45,034 bases of DNA from Selenomonadaceae bacterium (GCA_017470715.1 JAFUYE010000066.1:1-45034); one strand, 5' to 3'; numbered from the stretch's first letter, positions 32,516-39,328 are shown. The notes: generated by a model not told the origin, from the letters alone. Numbers and translations: made by a program.

Positions 32516-34096
32516 ATGCCAAACTTAACACGACGCGAATTCCTCAAGACGACTTCGCTGGCGGCACTTGCTCTCGCGGCGGGATTTCCAATCGGCAACG
32601 AAAAAATTTTCGCGGCTGATAATTGCACGGTGAAAACTCGTTACGGCACATTTAACGGCTTTGTCGACGAAAAAGGCGTTAAAACTTGGCTCGGTATTCC
32701 GTATGCTCAACCGCCCGTCGGAAAATTGCGCTGGCAAGCTACTCAACCGCTGAAACCGTCCAATAAAACTGTCGACGCAAAAAAATTCGGCGCATCCGCC
32801 ATTCAAGAGGACGATAAGATTGAATTGGCGTCCCAAAACGTGCAAAGCGAAGATTGTTTGACGATTAACATTTGGAAACGCTCCGACAAGAAAAATTTGC
32901 CCGTCATGTTTTTCATTCACGGCGGAAGTTTCATGCACGGCGGCACATTTGAACCGATGTACAACGGAAACAATCTTGCGGCGGCGCAGGATGTCATTGT
33001 CGTCACTTTCAACTATCGGCTGAACATTTTCGGCTTTATGAACTTCGCAAGCATTGATTCTTCGTTCGAGGGCAGCGGTTATCTCGGTTTGAAAGACCAA
33101 ATTGCCGCGTTGACGTGGGTCAAAGAAAATATCGCCGAATTCGGAGGCAATCCCGATAACGTGACGATTTTTGGCGAAAGTGCCGGCTCAATTTCATGTA
33201 TGTTGCTGACTGTCACGCCTTCCGCGAAAAATTTGTTCCAAAAAGCAATTCCGGAGTCGGGACCTTCGCGATTTGTTCATGATATGCAACATGCCGCCAA
33301 ACTTACGCAAGATTTTATGGATTTGAGCGGCACACGTAAAATGAGCGACCTGATGAAGAAATCTTCCGCCGAACTCAGAGATCTTTACGTCAAACTGTTT
33401 GACATGCGTATCAAAACGGCTCATTCCGATTTTATTCCGGCAGGTGACGGAAAATTTTTGCCTGTCGACCCGTTCACCGCGATGAAAGCCGGTGATGCTC
33501 GCGGAATTAAACTTTTAACCGGTGTCAACGCCTGCGAATGGGGCTATTGGTTGCTTTACGACGAAAATTATTTCAAAAACTTCTACGACACGCACGACAA
33601 AATTTCTCTCGTCATGAGCAGGTACAAAGCGCGCACTTCACGCACAAGCAGGGAAGTTTATCAATCGTGGCTGAAAAATCGTCCCGCCACCGAAGAAAAT
33701 TACATGGATTTCATAAATCAAATTGATTGGCGCGTCGGTCAGGAGTTGGATGCCGAAAATCAATCGAAATTCGAGGACGTGTACTATTATCTGTTCAGCG
33801 AAAAATCTTTGCGCGAAGAATTGGGCTCGTTTCACTCGCTGGAGCTGTCGTTTGTGTTCGATAAGCCTTTCGATGATCTTTTGCCGAATCCGAATCAAAA
33901 ACTCGTCAAACAAATTCAAGCGACGTGGGCGGCTTTTGCGGCGACGGGCAATCCCGACAACGAATTTATTCCGCACTGGGAAAAATATTCCGCCGAAAAT
34001 CGCCAAACGATGGAATTTAACTCGAAAATTTGCGTCTGTCACAAAGATTTGAACACGGATAACTTAAATTCACTGCGTTACGTCTACGAAGATTAA
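32516..34096 (+). CDS. Tat-exported type-B carboxylesterase 3
   Basis: Third paralogue, 526 residues, in an operon with esterase 2. Twin-arginine signal LTRREFLKTTSLAALALAA. Ser222 lies in FGESAGSISCML; the oxyanion loop is HGGSF. In the expected catalytic-His region the sequence is SFHSLELSFVF, which keeps a His but replaces the CHxxDLPYTF context. The acidic-residue region reads GVNACEWGYW, with ACE where the paralogues have ADE. The active site is thus the most diverged of the three and activity should be tested rather than assumed. Confidence 0.9.
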   Translation: MPNLTRREFLKTTSLAALALAAGFPIGNEKIFAADNCTVKTRYGTFNGFVDEKGVKTWLGIPYAQPPVGKLRWQATQPLKPSNKTVDAKKFGASAIQEDDKIELASQNVQSEDCLTINIWKRSDKKNLPVMFFIHGGSFMHGGTFEPMYNGNNLAAAQDVIVVTFNYRLNIFGFMNFASIDSSFEGSGYLGLKDQIAALTWVKENIAEFGGNPDNVTIFGESAGSISCMLLTVTPSAKNLFQKAIPESGPSRFVHDMQHAAKLTQDFMDLSGTRKMSDLMKKSSAELRDLYVKLFDMRIKTAHSDFIPAGDGKFLPVDPFTAMKAGDARGIKLLTGVNACEWGYWLLYDENYFKNFYDTHDKISLVMSRYKARTSRTSREVYQSWLKNRPATEENYMDFINQIDWRVGQELDAENQSKFEDVYYYLFSEKSLREELGSFHSLELSFVFDKPFDDLLPNPNQKLVKQIQATWAAFAATGNPDNEFIPHWEKYSAENRQTMEFNSKICVCHKDLNTDNLNSLRYVYED

Positions 34097-34119
34097 AAAT
34101 CATATCTGCAAGCAAAAAA

Positions 34120-34149
34120 TCCCTTCGGCGCGTGTCGGAGGGGTTTTTT
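34120..34149 (+). terminator. Intrinsic terminator after carboxylesterase 3
   Basis: CCCTTCGGC with GTCGGAGGG, then six Ts. Nearly the same hairpin recurs at 34550, 34895 and 35386. Confidence 0.85.
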
Positions 34150-34151
34150 CA

Positions 34152-34210
34152 TTGCCGAAACAAAATTTTTCTGCTAAACTCGTAACGAAATTGATTTCTC
34201 TGCGTATAAT
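34152..34210 (+). promoter_or_regulatory. Tandem promoter region of leader-peptide cassette 1
   Basis: TTGCCG (34152-34157), 17-base spacer, TAAACT (34175-34180), then CTCGTAACGAAAT and a second -10 TATAAT (34205-34210) followed by GTGCAGAAA. The same ordered blocks precede the next two small genes. Confidence 0.6.
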
Positions 34211-34301
34211 GTGCAGAAAGAAAAACAGAGCCGCAAGGGACAAGCTGAATCGACAGCACAGCCGAAAAAATTTCAAATCAAATCAAAGGAGATTGATAAC
34301 A

Positions 34302-34517
34302 ATGAAAGGTTTTACGGAATTTAAGACAAGAATCGAGAGCGACAAGGCATTTGCGGCGAAATTCGTCAACACGGAGAACGAAGCGCAGTTAATCGCGCTG
34401 GCGAAGGCTGAAGGCTACGATTTGGAGCAACTTAACGAAGATGAACTCAACAACGTGTCCGGCGGCAGTGCAGTTGGTGACAAGATTAAACAGTTTTGGG
34501 ACTGGATAACCAGTTAA
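34302..34517 (+). CDS. Nif11-type leader peptide (candidate RiPP/bacteriocin precursor)
   Basis: Protein of 71 residues. Residues 1-55 match the Nif11/N11P leader pattern: FTEFKTRIESDKAFAAKF, then LIALAKAEGYDLEQLNEDEL and the terminal NNVSGG double-glycine site. A 16-residue tail remains, SAVGDKIKQFWDWITS, amphipathic and Trp-containing but without Cys. Double-glycine leaders are cut by C39-type peptidases during export; tails may be modified or be plain peptides. RBS AAAGGAG precedes the ATG. No modifying enzyme is adjacent. The gene has its own promoter and terminator. Confidence 0.8.
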   Translation: MKGFTEFKTRIESDKAFAAKFVNTENEAQLIALAKAEGYDLEQLNEDELNNVSGGSAVGDKIKQFWDWITS

Positions 34518-34549
34518 TAAGTTGTAAAGTCGCAACCGGCAAATAAAAG

Positions 34550-34579
34550 CCCTTCGACAACACGTCGGAGGGTTTTTTC
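34550..34579 (+). terminator. Intrinsic terminator of cassette 1
   Basis: CCCTTCGAC (34550-34558) with GTCGGAGGG (34564-34572), then six Ts. Confidence 0.85.
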
Positions 34580-34580
34580 G

Positions 34581-34640
34581 TTGACAAAACAAAATTTTTC
34601 TACTAAAGTTTGTAACGAAATCCGGTTCACGTCGTATAAT
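34581..34640 (+). promoter_or_regulatory. Tandem promoter region of leader-peptide cassette 2
   Basis: TTGACA (34581-34586), 17-base spacer, TAAAGT (34604-34609), then GTAACGAAAT and TATAAT (34635-34640). Confidence 0.65.
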
Positions 34641-34670
34641 GTGCAGAAAACAATTTGGAGGCTGATAAAA

Positions 34671-34868
34671 ATGGCAACTCGCGAAGAAAATCTCAAAAAA
34701 ATCAACGACGAACTCGAAAAGCTGAGCGACGACGAACTCGACAACGTGGCGGGCGGACTGCTGATGTTTCACTTGGAGAATACTGCGGCTCTTGCCAACG
34801 AAAATGACCCGTCAAAAAAATTAGTTGTTGGCAGTGACAAATCAGTATGTTTGACACCACTTCGTTGA
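34671..34868 (+). CDS. Short double-glycine leader peptide with unique tail, cassette 2
   Basis: Protein of 65 residues. The first 29 residues form a charged helical leader starting MATREENLKK and ending LSDDELDNVAGG, the classic end of nitrile-hydratase/Nif11-like leader peptides. The tail of 36 residues (LLMFHLENTAAL to SVCLTPLR) has one Cys and no recognisable fold. The leader and its upstream DNA are almost identical to cassette 3, whereas the tails are unrelated. RBS TTGGAGG. It could be an exported peptide precursor, or a decayed cassette whose original tail was lost. Confidence 0.72.
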   Translation: MATREENLKKINDELEKLSDDELDNVAGGLLMFHLENTAALANENDPSKKLVVGSDKSVCLTPLR

Positions 34869-34894
34869 TTAAAAGCGATTCCGTCAACCAAAAG

Positions 34895-34922
34895 CCCTTC
34901 GGCGCGTGTCGGAGGGTTTTTT
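34895..34922 (+). terminator. Intrinsic terminator of cassette 2
   Basis: CCCTTCGGC (34895-34903) with GTCGGAGGG (34908-34916), then Ts. Confidence 0.85.
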
Positions 34923-34924
34923 CG

Positions 34925-34983
34925 TTGACAAAACAAAATTTTTCTACTAAACTCGTAACGAAATCCGGTTCACGTCGTATAAT
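34925..34983 (+). promoter_or_regulatory. Tandem promoter region of leader-peptide cassette 3
   Basis: TTGACA (34925-34930), 17-base spacer, TAAACT (34948-34953), CTCGTAACGAAAT, then TATAAT (34978-34983). Confidence 0.65.
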
Positions 34984-35013
34984 GTGCAGAAAACAATTTG
35001 GAGGCTGATAAAA

Positions 35014-35349
35014 ATGGCAACTCGCGAAGAAAATCTCAAAAAAATCAACGACGAACTCGAAAAGCTGAGCGACGACGAACTTGACAACGTGGCGGGCGGA
35101 ACTTGTTTGCAAAATATTCAGGACAGCCAAGTTTTGCATAAGCTTGGCTTCATGGATTTTGAGTTTAGGAGTTTTGGTATCTTTGACTCAGTCGATCCGT
35201 TAATTGAAGGCTGGAAAAAGGCAGGAGTTCAGGTTATCACAGATTATGGAGTCGATAATGTGTACAAGATAAACGAAAATTGGGTTTCTCGTAATGATGC
35301 TATCGCATATGCCGAAAAAAAAGCTGCCGAAATGAATGCTGGCAATTAA
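35014..35349 (+). CDS. Short double-glycine leader peptide with larger C-terminal domain, cassette 3
   Basis: Protein of 111 residues. Residues 1-29 are identical to the cassette-2 leader and end in DELDNVAGG. The 82-residue remainder starts TCLQNIQDSQ and contains GVQVITDYGVDNVYKINENW and SRNDAIAYAEKKAAEM, which looks like a small folded alpha/beta domain rather than a short modified peptide. It could be a small exported protein or toxin carrying the leader as an export signal. Codon use in the tail looks more AT-rich than in the leader, which suggests separate origins. RBS TTGGAGG. Confidence 0.75.
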   Translation: MATREENLKKINDELEKLSDDELDNVAGGTCLQNIQDSQVLHKLGFMDFEFRSFGIFDSVDPLIEGWKKAGVQVITDYGVDNVYKINENWVSRNDAIAYAEKKAAEMNAGN

Positions 35350-35385
35350 AATTCGGCGGTAAAAATCATCTCGGCAGTAAAAAAA

Positions 35386-35415
35386 CCCTTCGGCGACACG
35401 TCGGAGGGTTTTTTC
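35386..35415 (+). terminator. Intrinsic terminator of cassette 3
   Basis: CCCTTCGGCGAC with a GTCGGAGGG arm, then six Ts; the same hairpin family as the previous cassettes. Confidence 0.85.
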
Positions 35416-35432
35416 GTTGCTCATTTTACAAA

Positions 35433-35540
35433 TTCCGTTATAGCGGAAAACGTAAGCTTGAATCCCAAAATTACAGCCGATTTTGAAGGTTTTATAGGAA
35501 AATCGCGTAATGGCGCGACCACAATTCCGTTATGGCGGAA
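35433..35540. promoter_or_regulatory. Three dyad sites upstream of the Rep-like gene
   Basis: TTCCG-6-CGGAA at 35433-35448, TCGCG-6-CGCGA at 35503-35518 and TTCCG-6-CGGAA at 35525-35540. The first and third lie in a 25-base direct repeat (AATTCCGTTAT-G/A-GCGGAAAACGTAA apart from one base). Equal arm and spacer length suggests binding sites for one dimeric protein, as operators or iteron-like sites. Confidence 0.55.
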
Positions 35541-35576
35541 AACGTAAAATAAGTTTTGAAACGGCTATTTTTTTGC

Positions 35577-35582
35577 TATAAT
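35577..35582 (+). promoter_or_regulatory. -10 element for the Rep-like gene
   Basis: Consensus TATAAT. Upstream TTGAAA is only 15 bases away (or TTTTGA at 17), so the -35 is weak. The dyads sit 37 to 145 bases upstream of this element. Confidence 0.5.
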
Positions 35583-35603
35583 CGCTCGCGGAGGTGAAAA
35601 TTT

Positions 35604-35993
35604 ATGATTTTCGACGACAGACGCACGCTCAGAACGATAAATGAGGCTCCGAACCCAAATATCTTGAAAATTTTCTTCTATCTCGCGTTTCATCAGCCAA
35701 ATGACGGCATTAAAGGCTATGAAATCGAAAAACCACAGCTCCAATACGATTTGAAACTCGGCAAGACGGTTTTTTTCGATTCTCTGCAGTGGTTGAAGGA
35801 AAATTTGGTCGTCAATGAGGTAAAATTGATTTGTGAGTCCGATTTTATGGTTAATCCGTATATCGTGATGAATAATGGCGACCGCGACGCCCGAATTGCA
35901 GAATGGGCACGCCGTGTTCAACTTGAAAACGCCAAAATCAGGAAAAATCGCGAACGAAGACGCCGTGAGCAACTCAAAAAGCAAAATCAGTAA
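35604..35993 (+). CDS. Small winged-helix protein resembling RepL-type plasmid replication proteins
   Basis: Protein of 129 residues with RBS GGAGGTG. The order of features fits RepL-like proteins: helix NILKIFFYLAFHQ, a recognition-helix-like segment LGKTVFFDSLQWLKENLVV, a beta wing KLICESDF, then MVNPYIVMNNGDRDARIAEW, similar to the conserved 'NP.....Gdr..R' end. The tail is strongly basic (RKNRERRRREQLKKQ). It may bind the three dyads upstream. I am not certain of the family; a transcription regulator is the main alternative. No plasmid partition or mobilisation genes accompany it. Confidence 0.6.
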   Translation: MIFDDRRTLRTINEAPNPNILKIFFYLAFHQPNDGIKGYEIEKPQLQYDLKLGKTVFFDSLQWLKENLVVNEVKLICESDFMVNPYIVMNNGDRDARIAEWARRVQLENAKIRKNRERRRREQLKKQNQ

Positions 35994-36031
35994 AAAAATC
36001 GCCCCGACAAGTTGTCAGGGCTTTTTTTTTA
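35992..36031. terminator. Bidirectional intrinsic terminator
   Basis: GCCC-C-GACAA pairs with TTGTC-A-GGGC, flanked by seven As on the left and nine Ts on the right, between convergent genes. Confidence 0.85.
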
Positions 36032-36229
36032 GTCGTCAAGCACTTTCACGCGAACTTTTTTCCAAAGATTCGGTTTGTCGCGCAAACGTTTGTATTTTCC
36101 GATTTGGTCGTCCCTTAAATCGGGAATATCGCTCAAATCAATCTCTCTGTCGTCCAGTGCCGCAAGTCGCGCCTTTTGTTCAGGTGTTAATTGCGGTTTT
36201 TGTCCCCTAAACAAAATCAAACTGCCCAT
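36029..36229 (-). CDS. Small hypothetical protein, possibly antitoxin-like
   Basis: Protein of 66 residues from ATG 36229, which has GAGGTGA five bases upstream; a longer frame to 36277 lacks an RBS. The sequence PQLTPEQKARLAALDDREIDLSDIPDLRDDQIGKY resembles the 'IDxSDIPEL' segment seen in BrnA-like and other small antitoxins. The C-terminus is basic (RLRDKPNLWKKVRVK). No toxin gene lies beside it, so if this reading is right it is an orphan. Identification is weak; the coding call rests on RBS, spacing and flanking terminators. Confidence 0.6.
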   Translation of the reverse strand: MGSLILFRGQKPQLTPEQKARLAALDDREIDLSDIPDLRDDQIGKYKRLRDKPNLWKKVRVKVLDD

Positions 36230-36256
36230 ATAATCACCTCGCGAACGTATTTTAAC

Positions 36257-36294
36257 AAAAAAATCGCCCCGAATCAATTTCGAGGCTTTTTTTA
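36257..36294 (-). terminator. Intrinsic terminator after the MacA-like gene
   Basis: On the minus strand GCCTCGAAA pairs with TTCGGGGC around a short loop, followed by seven Ts. Confidence 0.75.
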
Positions 36295-36308
36295 TGCAAA
36301 ATATCCGT

Positions 36309-37436
36309 TTACATCGGCGGCGGTCGCATCATGTTGCCTTGTCGTTGAGTTGCAGGCTTTTTCGCGGCGGCTTCGTAGGTTGTCGACACATCATCGCCAG
36401 CATTTAAGTTTCCGCCCGTGACTTCGACAAATTCTTCGCCGTAAAGCCCGACCGTGATATAAACTTTTTCGGAAACGTCGCCGCCTTTGGGATTTTTGGT
36501 AATTTTTTCGACGTAAACGCCTTGATTATCGGTTTTCAGCGCGGAAATCGGAACGCACAACGCATCTTGAACTTGCCCGACAATAATATCAAGACGTGCC
36601 GTCATTGCGGGCAATAACAAATTTTCGTCGTCCGGCGCGGAAAAAGTCACGTAATAATAGATGACTGCGTTGCTTGAACTGCTTGAACTCGTCGAAGAAT
36701 TCGTATCCCATGAATTTGCAGTGTCGGTTTGCGAAATTTTTGTAACATAAGCGTCGAAAACCTTATCCGGGTACGCATCGACGGTAAAAGTTGCTCGTTC
36801 GCCGATTTTTACGCTTCCAATGTCGGTTTCGTCGACTTTTGCCTTAACAAGCTTCTCGCTCAAGTCCGCAATGCGCATAATAACCGTCGGATTCGTTGAG
36901 CCTTGCACAGCCATAGTTCCCGGCGTTTTCGGTTCGCCGACAACAATTCCGTCCATTGGAGCGGTGATAACGGTTTGATTTACGTCATCTTCGGCAAGTT
37001 CGACGGCAGATTTCGCACGATTGTATTCATATTGAGCGTCTTGAAGTTCTTCAAGCGATTTCGCACCGATTTTGTAAAGTTTTTCGGTTCGCTCAAGTTT
37101 TTGGCGCGCATTCGTCAAAGTGAAGTTCGCTTGGTCGAGTATCGCCTCAAAATCTTTACCGTCAAGAATTGCGACGACTTGTCCGGCGGTAACGTGGTCA
37201 TTTTCCTCAACAAGAATTTCTTTTATGCGTGCAGTGACTTTTCCGCTGACTTCGACGCTGTCACGCGGCTGAATTGTTCCAGTTGCCGAAACTGTTCGCG
37301 TTAAATCGGTTCGCATGACTTTTGTCGTCTCGTAAGTCTTAACATTTTGCGTTTCGATGATATTTTTGTTGTAATATTGGTAACCGAACGCCAAACCGCC
37401 AATCAAAACCGCCGCGATTAAAATTTTCCACTTCAT
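36309..37436 (-). CDS. MacA-like periplasmic adaptor (HlyD/RND adaptor family)
   Basis: Protein of 375 residues from ATG 37436 (RBS GGGAG). One N-terminal anchor (ILIAAVLIGGLAFGYQYY) is followed by SATGTIQPRDSVEVSGKVTARIKEILVEENDHVTAGQVVAILD (the first lipoyl half, listed by start and end residues only approximately), a coiled-coil hairpin around 90-150, the return half TAPMDGIVVGEPKTPG and beta-barrel and membrane-proximal domains. A Ser-rich insertion (NSSTSSSSSS) lies near residue 245. It should bridge an inner-membrane transporter to the TolC-like channel encoded just upstream. No MacB ATPase-permease is in the window. Confidence 0.9.
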   Translation of the reverse strand: MKWKILIAAVLIGGLAFGYQYYNKNIIETQNVKTYETTKVMRTDLTRTVSATGTIQPRDSVEVSGKVTARIKEILVEENDHVTAGQVVAILDGKDFEAILDQANFTLTNARQKLERTEKLYKIGAKSLEELQDAQYEYNRAKSAVELAEDDVNQTVITAPMDGIVVGEPKTPGTMAVQGSTNPTVIMRIADLSEKLVKAKVDETDIGSVKIGERATFTVDAYPDKVFDAYVTKISQTDTANSWDTNSSTSSSSSSNAVIYYYVTFSAPDDENLLLPAMTARLDIIVGQVQDALCVPISALKTDNQGVYVEKITKNPKGGDVSEKVYITVGLYGEEFVEVTGGNLNAGDDVSTTYEAAAKKPATQRQGNMMRPPPM

Positions 37437-37465
37437 AATAAAAACTCCCAATCAGACAAAAAAAT

Positions 37466-37495
37466 TCCGCATTCCTCATTCCAAATTCCTAATTG
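37466..37495. repeat. Imperfect AATTAGGAATT-type repeat at the TolC gene end
   Basis: On the minus strand AATTAGGAATTTGGAATGAGG supplies the last codons (IRNLE) and TGA stop of the TolC-like gene, the same situation as at the serS end. Confidence 0.8.
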
Positions 37496-38735
37496 CCTTT
37501 AACGTGTCGCCGATTGCGTGCGAAAGATCGAAACTGTAGCGAATAACGTCGTAATGTGCGCTGACATTATTTTTTTTCGCCGTTGAAAGTGCAAGTTCCG
37601 CGTCCAAAATGTCCAAAATAATTCCTTCGCCGACTTTGTAGCGTTCGGTTGCAATAAATCGTTCCTCTTCGGCAAGTTCGACGGCGCGTTGAGTTGTCGT
37701 CAATCGCAACAGAGCAATTCGCAAATTTTTATGCGCGGTTACAACAGATTCGTGCACGCTGTCCAAATCCGAATCAAAAGCGAGTTTCAAACGTTCGACT
37801 TCGACTTTTGCGGAATCAACCTGCGCACGAGTGACACCGCCGTCAAAAATATTCCACGACGCACTTAAACCGACTGAAGCATCGGGCGTCCAATGCCATT
37901 CGTGAGCCGAAGCGTTCAAATTTGTGCCGACATTCGCGTTGACGTTCGGATACCAGCCGGATTTTGCGTTGTCAACAGAAATTTCGCCCTGTTCGATACG
38001 TAAAGCGTCCGATTTCAAGTCATGGCGATTTTCTTCAGCCTCGGTTATGTAATTTTCGACTTCATCAAGCTCCAAAAAAGTGTCAAAGTCCTCTACGGTT
38101 AAATTTGCGATTGAATCGGTGGACATTAACGCTGCCAAATTCGTCAAAGCGACTTCGTAAGCGGCTTGCGAACGTGCGGCGTCCTGCAAAGCGTTGCTCG
38201 TGGCGACTTGTGCGCGAAGTAAATCGATTTTTGCTTTTGCGCCCGCGTTGAATTGTGCGGCAATCATTTTTTCATGTTCGGCAAGATTTTTTTCGGTTTC
38301 GAGGTCAACTTTCGACGTTGCAAGACTTTCAAGCGCGTTTACGTAAGCGGTGACAACTTGATAAATCAAATCGTCCCGTGCCTGCGAAAAATCGAATTTT
38401 GCCACGTCAATTCCAAGTTCCGCAAATTTTATCGACGTTTCAAGCCGTTTGCCCGTGTAAAGCGGCAATGTTAAGCTTAAACCCGTCGACGCGTGCTCGG
38501 TATGCTCAAGATATTCGGTTTTCGACGCACCCAAGCTGCCCGACGCGCTTACGGAAAATTTTTTTTGTCCACGCGCAGATTTCAGCGATTCTTCGGCGAT
38601 TTTGATTGATTGTTCGGTTCGTTGAAGGTTAGGATTGTTTGTCAACGCCGTTTGAACTGCTTTTTGCACCGGCAGAGCTTGAGCGGGTTGCGTCAACAGC
38701 AGCGTCAACAGGATTGCCGTCAGAAATTTTTTCAT
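37476..38735 (-). CDS. TolC-family outer-membrane efflux protein
   Basis: Protein of 419 residues from ATG 38735 (RBS AAGGAGA). It begins with a Sec signal peptide, KKFLTAILLTLLLTQPAQA. Two OEP repeats are visible: QTALTNNPNLQRTEQSIKIA with LYTGKRLETSI, and the second with WNIFDGGVTRAQVDSAK and LDILDAELALSTAKKN. Trimeric channels of this family span the outer membrane and periplasm, so its presence shows a diderm envelope. The start lies inside the tatA 3' end (107-base overlap in another frame). The C-terminal residues derive from the AATTAGG-type repeat. Confidence 0.93.
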   Translation of the reverse strand: MKKFLTAILLTLLLTQPAQALPVQKAVQTALTNNPNLQRTEQSIKIAEESLKSARGQKKFSVSASGSLGASKTEYLEHTEHASTGLSLTLPLYTGKRLETSIKFAELGIDVAKFDFSQARDDLIYQVVTAYVNALESLATSKVDLETEKNLAEHEKMIAAQFNAGAKAKIDLLRAQVATSNALQDAARSQAAYEVALTNLAALMSTDSIANLTVEDFDTFLELDEVENYITEAEENRHDLKSDALRIEQGEISVDNAKSGWYPNVNANVGTNLNASAHEWHWTPDASVGLSASWNIFDGGVTRAQVDSAKVEVERLKLAFDSDLDSVHESVVTAHKNLRIALLRLTTTQRAVELAEEERFIATERYKVGEGIILDILDAELALSTAKKNNVSAHYDVIRYSFDLSHAIGDTLKAIRNLE

Positions 38736-39120
38736 GGTGATTCTCCTTGACAAGCGGACTTTCTTTGGCGATTTTTATCATATCGTCGGCAGTTATGGTT
38801 TGCGACGACGAATTTTCGGCAGATTTTTCGACGGGCGACGATTTTTCGGCAGATTTTTCGACGGGCGACGATTTTTCGGCTGATTTTTCGACCGGTGACG
38901 ATTTTTCTGCAGGTTTTTCGACGGGCGACGATTTTTCAACGGATTTTTCGCCTGTAATGTCAACTTCATCCAAAGTTTTTGATAATGCCGCTTGAGCCTT
39001 ACGAAATTCGCGAATACCTTTGCCGATAGCGCGTCCGACTTCCGGAAGTTTGCTTGGACCGAAAACTATCAACGCGACGATTAAAATTACGACAAATTCG
39101 CCCGCACCTATTCCAAACAT
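38629..39120 (-). CDS. tatA: Twin-arginine translocase component TatA/TatB with decapeptide repeats
   Basis: Protein of 163 residues. The N-terminus is the standard TatA/B unit: short helix GAGEFVVILIVALIVFGPSKL followed by amphipathic PEVGRAIGKGIREFRKAQAALS. After about residue 55 comes a repeat of the decapeptide EKSSPVEK(S/P)A, four copies plus a partial one. The tail overlaps the tolC start by 107 bases in a different frame, which suggests frame extension through the repeat. It would form the protein-conducting part of the Tat system and could serve the three Tat-signal esterases nearby. TatA versus TatB cannot be decided from sequence alone; no tatC is visible. Confidence 0.88.
   Translation of the reverse strand: MFGIGAGEFVVILIVALIVFGPSKLPEVGRAIGKGIREFRKAQAALSKTLDEVDITGEKSVEKSSPVEKPAEKSSPVEKSAEKSSPVEKSAEKSSPVEKSAENSSSQTITADDMIKIAKESPLVKENHHEKISDGNPVDAAVDATRSSSAGAKSSSNGVDKQS
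38807..38950. repeat. 30-base in-frame tandem repeat inside tatA
   Basis: Period exactly 30 bases, four near-perfect units and one partial, built around TTTTTCGGCAGATTTTTCGA on the plus strand. Each unit encodes one EKSSPVEKSA decapeptide on the minus strand. Confidence 0.9.
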
Positions 39121-39151
39121 AATAAATCACGTCCCGAAAATTTTTTGGGCA

Positions 39152-39179
39152 ATTATAACACGTGCGAAGTTGTTTTCAA
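39152..39179 (-). promoter_or_regulatory. Sigma-70 promoter for tatA-tolC-macA
   Basis: On the minus strand TTGAAA (39174-39179), 16-base spacer, TATAAT (39152-39157), about 30 bases before the tatA ATG. Confidence 0.7.
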
Positions 39180-39211
39180 ATATTTTTCAGGGAAAAGTTT
39201 TGCTCAACAAA

Positions 39212-39241
39212 AAAATCCCCCGACATTCGTTCGAGGGAACA
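39212..39241 (-). terminator. Intrinsic terminator after the DUF2939-like gene
   Basis: On the minus strand TCCCTCG pairs with CGGGGGA and is followed by seven Ts. It isolates the coaE unit from tatA. Confidence 0.75.
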
Positions 39242-39242
39242 T

Positions 39243-39328
39243 TTTAATTAGGAATTTGGAATTAGGAATGATGAATTAAAAATTACCGAAACAATTCCTA
39301 ATTCCTAACTCCTAATTCCTAATTGCTT
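39243..39328. repeat. Inverted arrays of AATTAGGAATT-type motifs
   Basis: AATTAGGAATTTGGAATTAGGAATG (25 bases from 39246, described by units) is followed after about 30 bases by its complement-type array ATTCCTAATTCCTAACTCC and further ATTCCTAATT copies. The two arms could pair into a long hairpin. Confidence 0.75.

Noticed and set aside
35431..35548. CRISPR-like direct repeats
   Set aside because: There are only two copies of a 25-base unit, 92 bases apart, with a related dyad between them and no cas genes; an operator or iteron-like arrangement fits better.
38747..38995. Plus-strand frame with DFSADFSTGD repeats
   Set aside because: It is the complement of the tatA decapeptide repeat; the minus strand has the TatA signature, promoter and start context.
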